A DNA stretch of 6,257 nucleotides from Psychrobacter sp. GTDB lineage: Bacteria > Pseudomonadota > Gammaproteobacteria > Pseudomonadales > Moraxellaceae. Location: NCBI RefSeq assembly GCF_030454045.1, contig NZ_JAKDJE010000111.1, forward strand, positions 1 through 6,257. Reading direction: 5' to 3'. The notes beneath the pieces are model-generated. The model was given only the letters and a program-made list of their open reading frames with translations. It was not told the origin of the DNA and searched no databases. The translations under genes and the position numbers were made by a program. This document shows, piece by piece, positions 6,057 through 6,257 of this stretch; position 1 is the stretch's first letter, and every line of letters begins with the position of its first letter.

Positions 6057-6245
6057 ATGGCTAATGTACCCCTAACTTTTGAGCAAGATAATGATGAGCA
6101 AGCCAGTCCCCGCACCCCATTGAATGCCCCTGAATTAACAAACATCATCACGTATATCAATGAAGAGCATCTAGATGAACTATTAGGGTTTTTAAGCGTT
6201 TTTACTAGGGTGTGTATAGAATTCAAATCAGGGGCAACCAGATAA
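6057..6245 (+). CDS. N-terminal part of a DUF2470-type siderophore-interacting protein, ends early; possible pseudogene
   Basis: A 62-residue frame divergent from fhuC. After a polar start (about 1-24) comes ELTNIITYINEEHLDELLGF (26-45), which resembles the opening of DUF2470 domains (an I-x-Y/H-x-N-x-x-H-x-D-x-L-L pattern). That domain is found at the N-terminus of some siderophore-interacting flavin reductases, which release iron from imported siderophores in the cytoplasm. The similarity is judged from memory of the pattern. The frame then changes character (CIEFKSGATR) and stops at 6243-6245, only 12 bases before the window ends. A full siderophore-interacting protein needs roughly 250 or more residues, so this may be a frameshifted or truncated gene, a sequence error, or a free-standing small protein. 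The divergent Fur box supports an iron role. A longer start at 6045 is less likely. The minus-strand frame over the same bases is taken as a shadow. Confidence 0.45.
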   Translation: MANVPLTFEQDNDEQASPRTPLNAPELTNIITYINEEHLDELLGFLSVFTRVCIEFKSGATR

Positions 6246-6257
6246 AGACACAAGCGA

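Noticed and set aside
6035..6253. 72-residue minus-strand frame opposite the divergent small gene
   Set aside because: It would overlap the control region, lacks a recognisable motif, and the plus strand has the DUF2470-like pattern and a ribosome site.

Overview
The window holds an iron-scavenging locus from a Gram-negative bacterium, most likely a member of the Moraxellaceae such as Psychrobacter. That placement rests on protein character, moderate GC in genes with AT-rich intergenic DNA, and gene order; it is inference, not a database match. No rRNA, tRNA, CRISPR or complete insertion sequence was seen.

Layout, left to right. Positions 1-70 are five head-to-tail copies of a 14-bp unit, cut by the window edge. 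Positions 71-391 are AT-rich, with a good candidate Fur box (149-163) and at best one very small doubtful ORF (210-311). From 392 to 5884 four genes lie on the minus strand and read leftward in the order fhuC (ATPase), fhuD (substrate-binding lipoprotein), fhuB (double-length permease) and a 14-helix MFS exporter. fhuC/fhuD and fhuD/fhuB overlap by a few bases, and fhuB and the MFS gene are 41 bp apart with no terminator visible between them, so they look like one operon. Positions 5885-6056 are a divergent control region with a 19-bp Fur-box-like inverted repeat lying over the -35 of a plausible fhuC promoter. On the plus strand beyond it is a 62-codon ORF that looks like the N-terminal part of a DUF2470-type siderophore-interacting protein, stopping early at 6245.

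How it fits together. FhuD would capture a ferric hydroxamate siderophore in the periplasm, FhuB would pass it through the inner membrane powered by FhuC, and the divergent protein, if intact, could help release iron in the cytoplasm. The MFS protein may export a siderophore or the stripped ligand. Fur would repress the locus when iron is plentiful. No outer-membrane TonB receptor and no siderophore biosynthesis gene is present, so uptake of siderophores made by other organisms is possible.

The core is a known type of system. The parts that merit a second look are the 14-bp array beside an orphan Fur box, the lipoprotein form of FhuD with all three known ligand contacts kept, the Ser/Thr/His/Pro-rich tail added to FhuB, the exporter at the end of the import operon with a hairpin around its start codon, and the early stop in the divergent gene.
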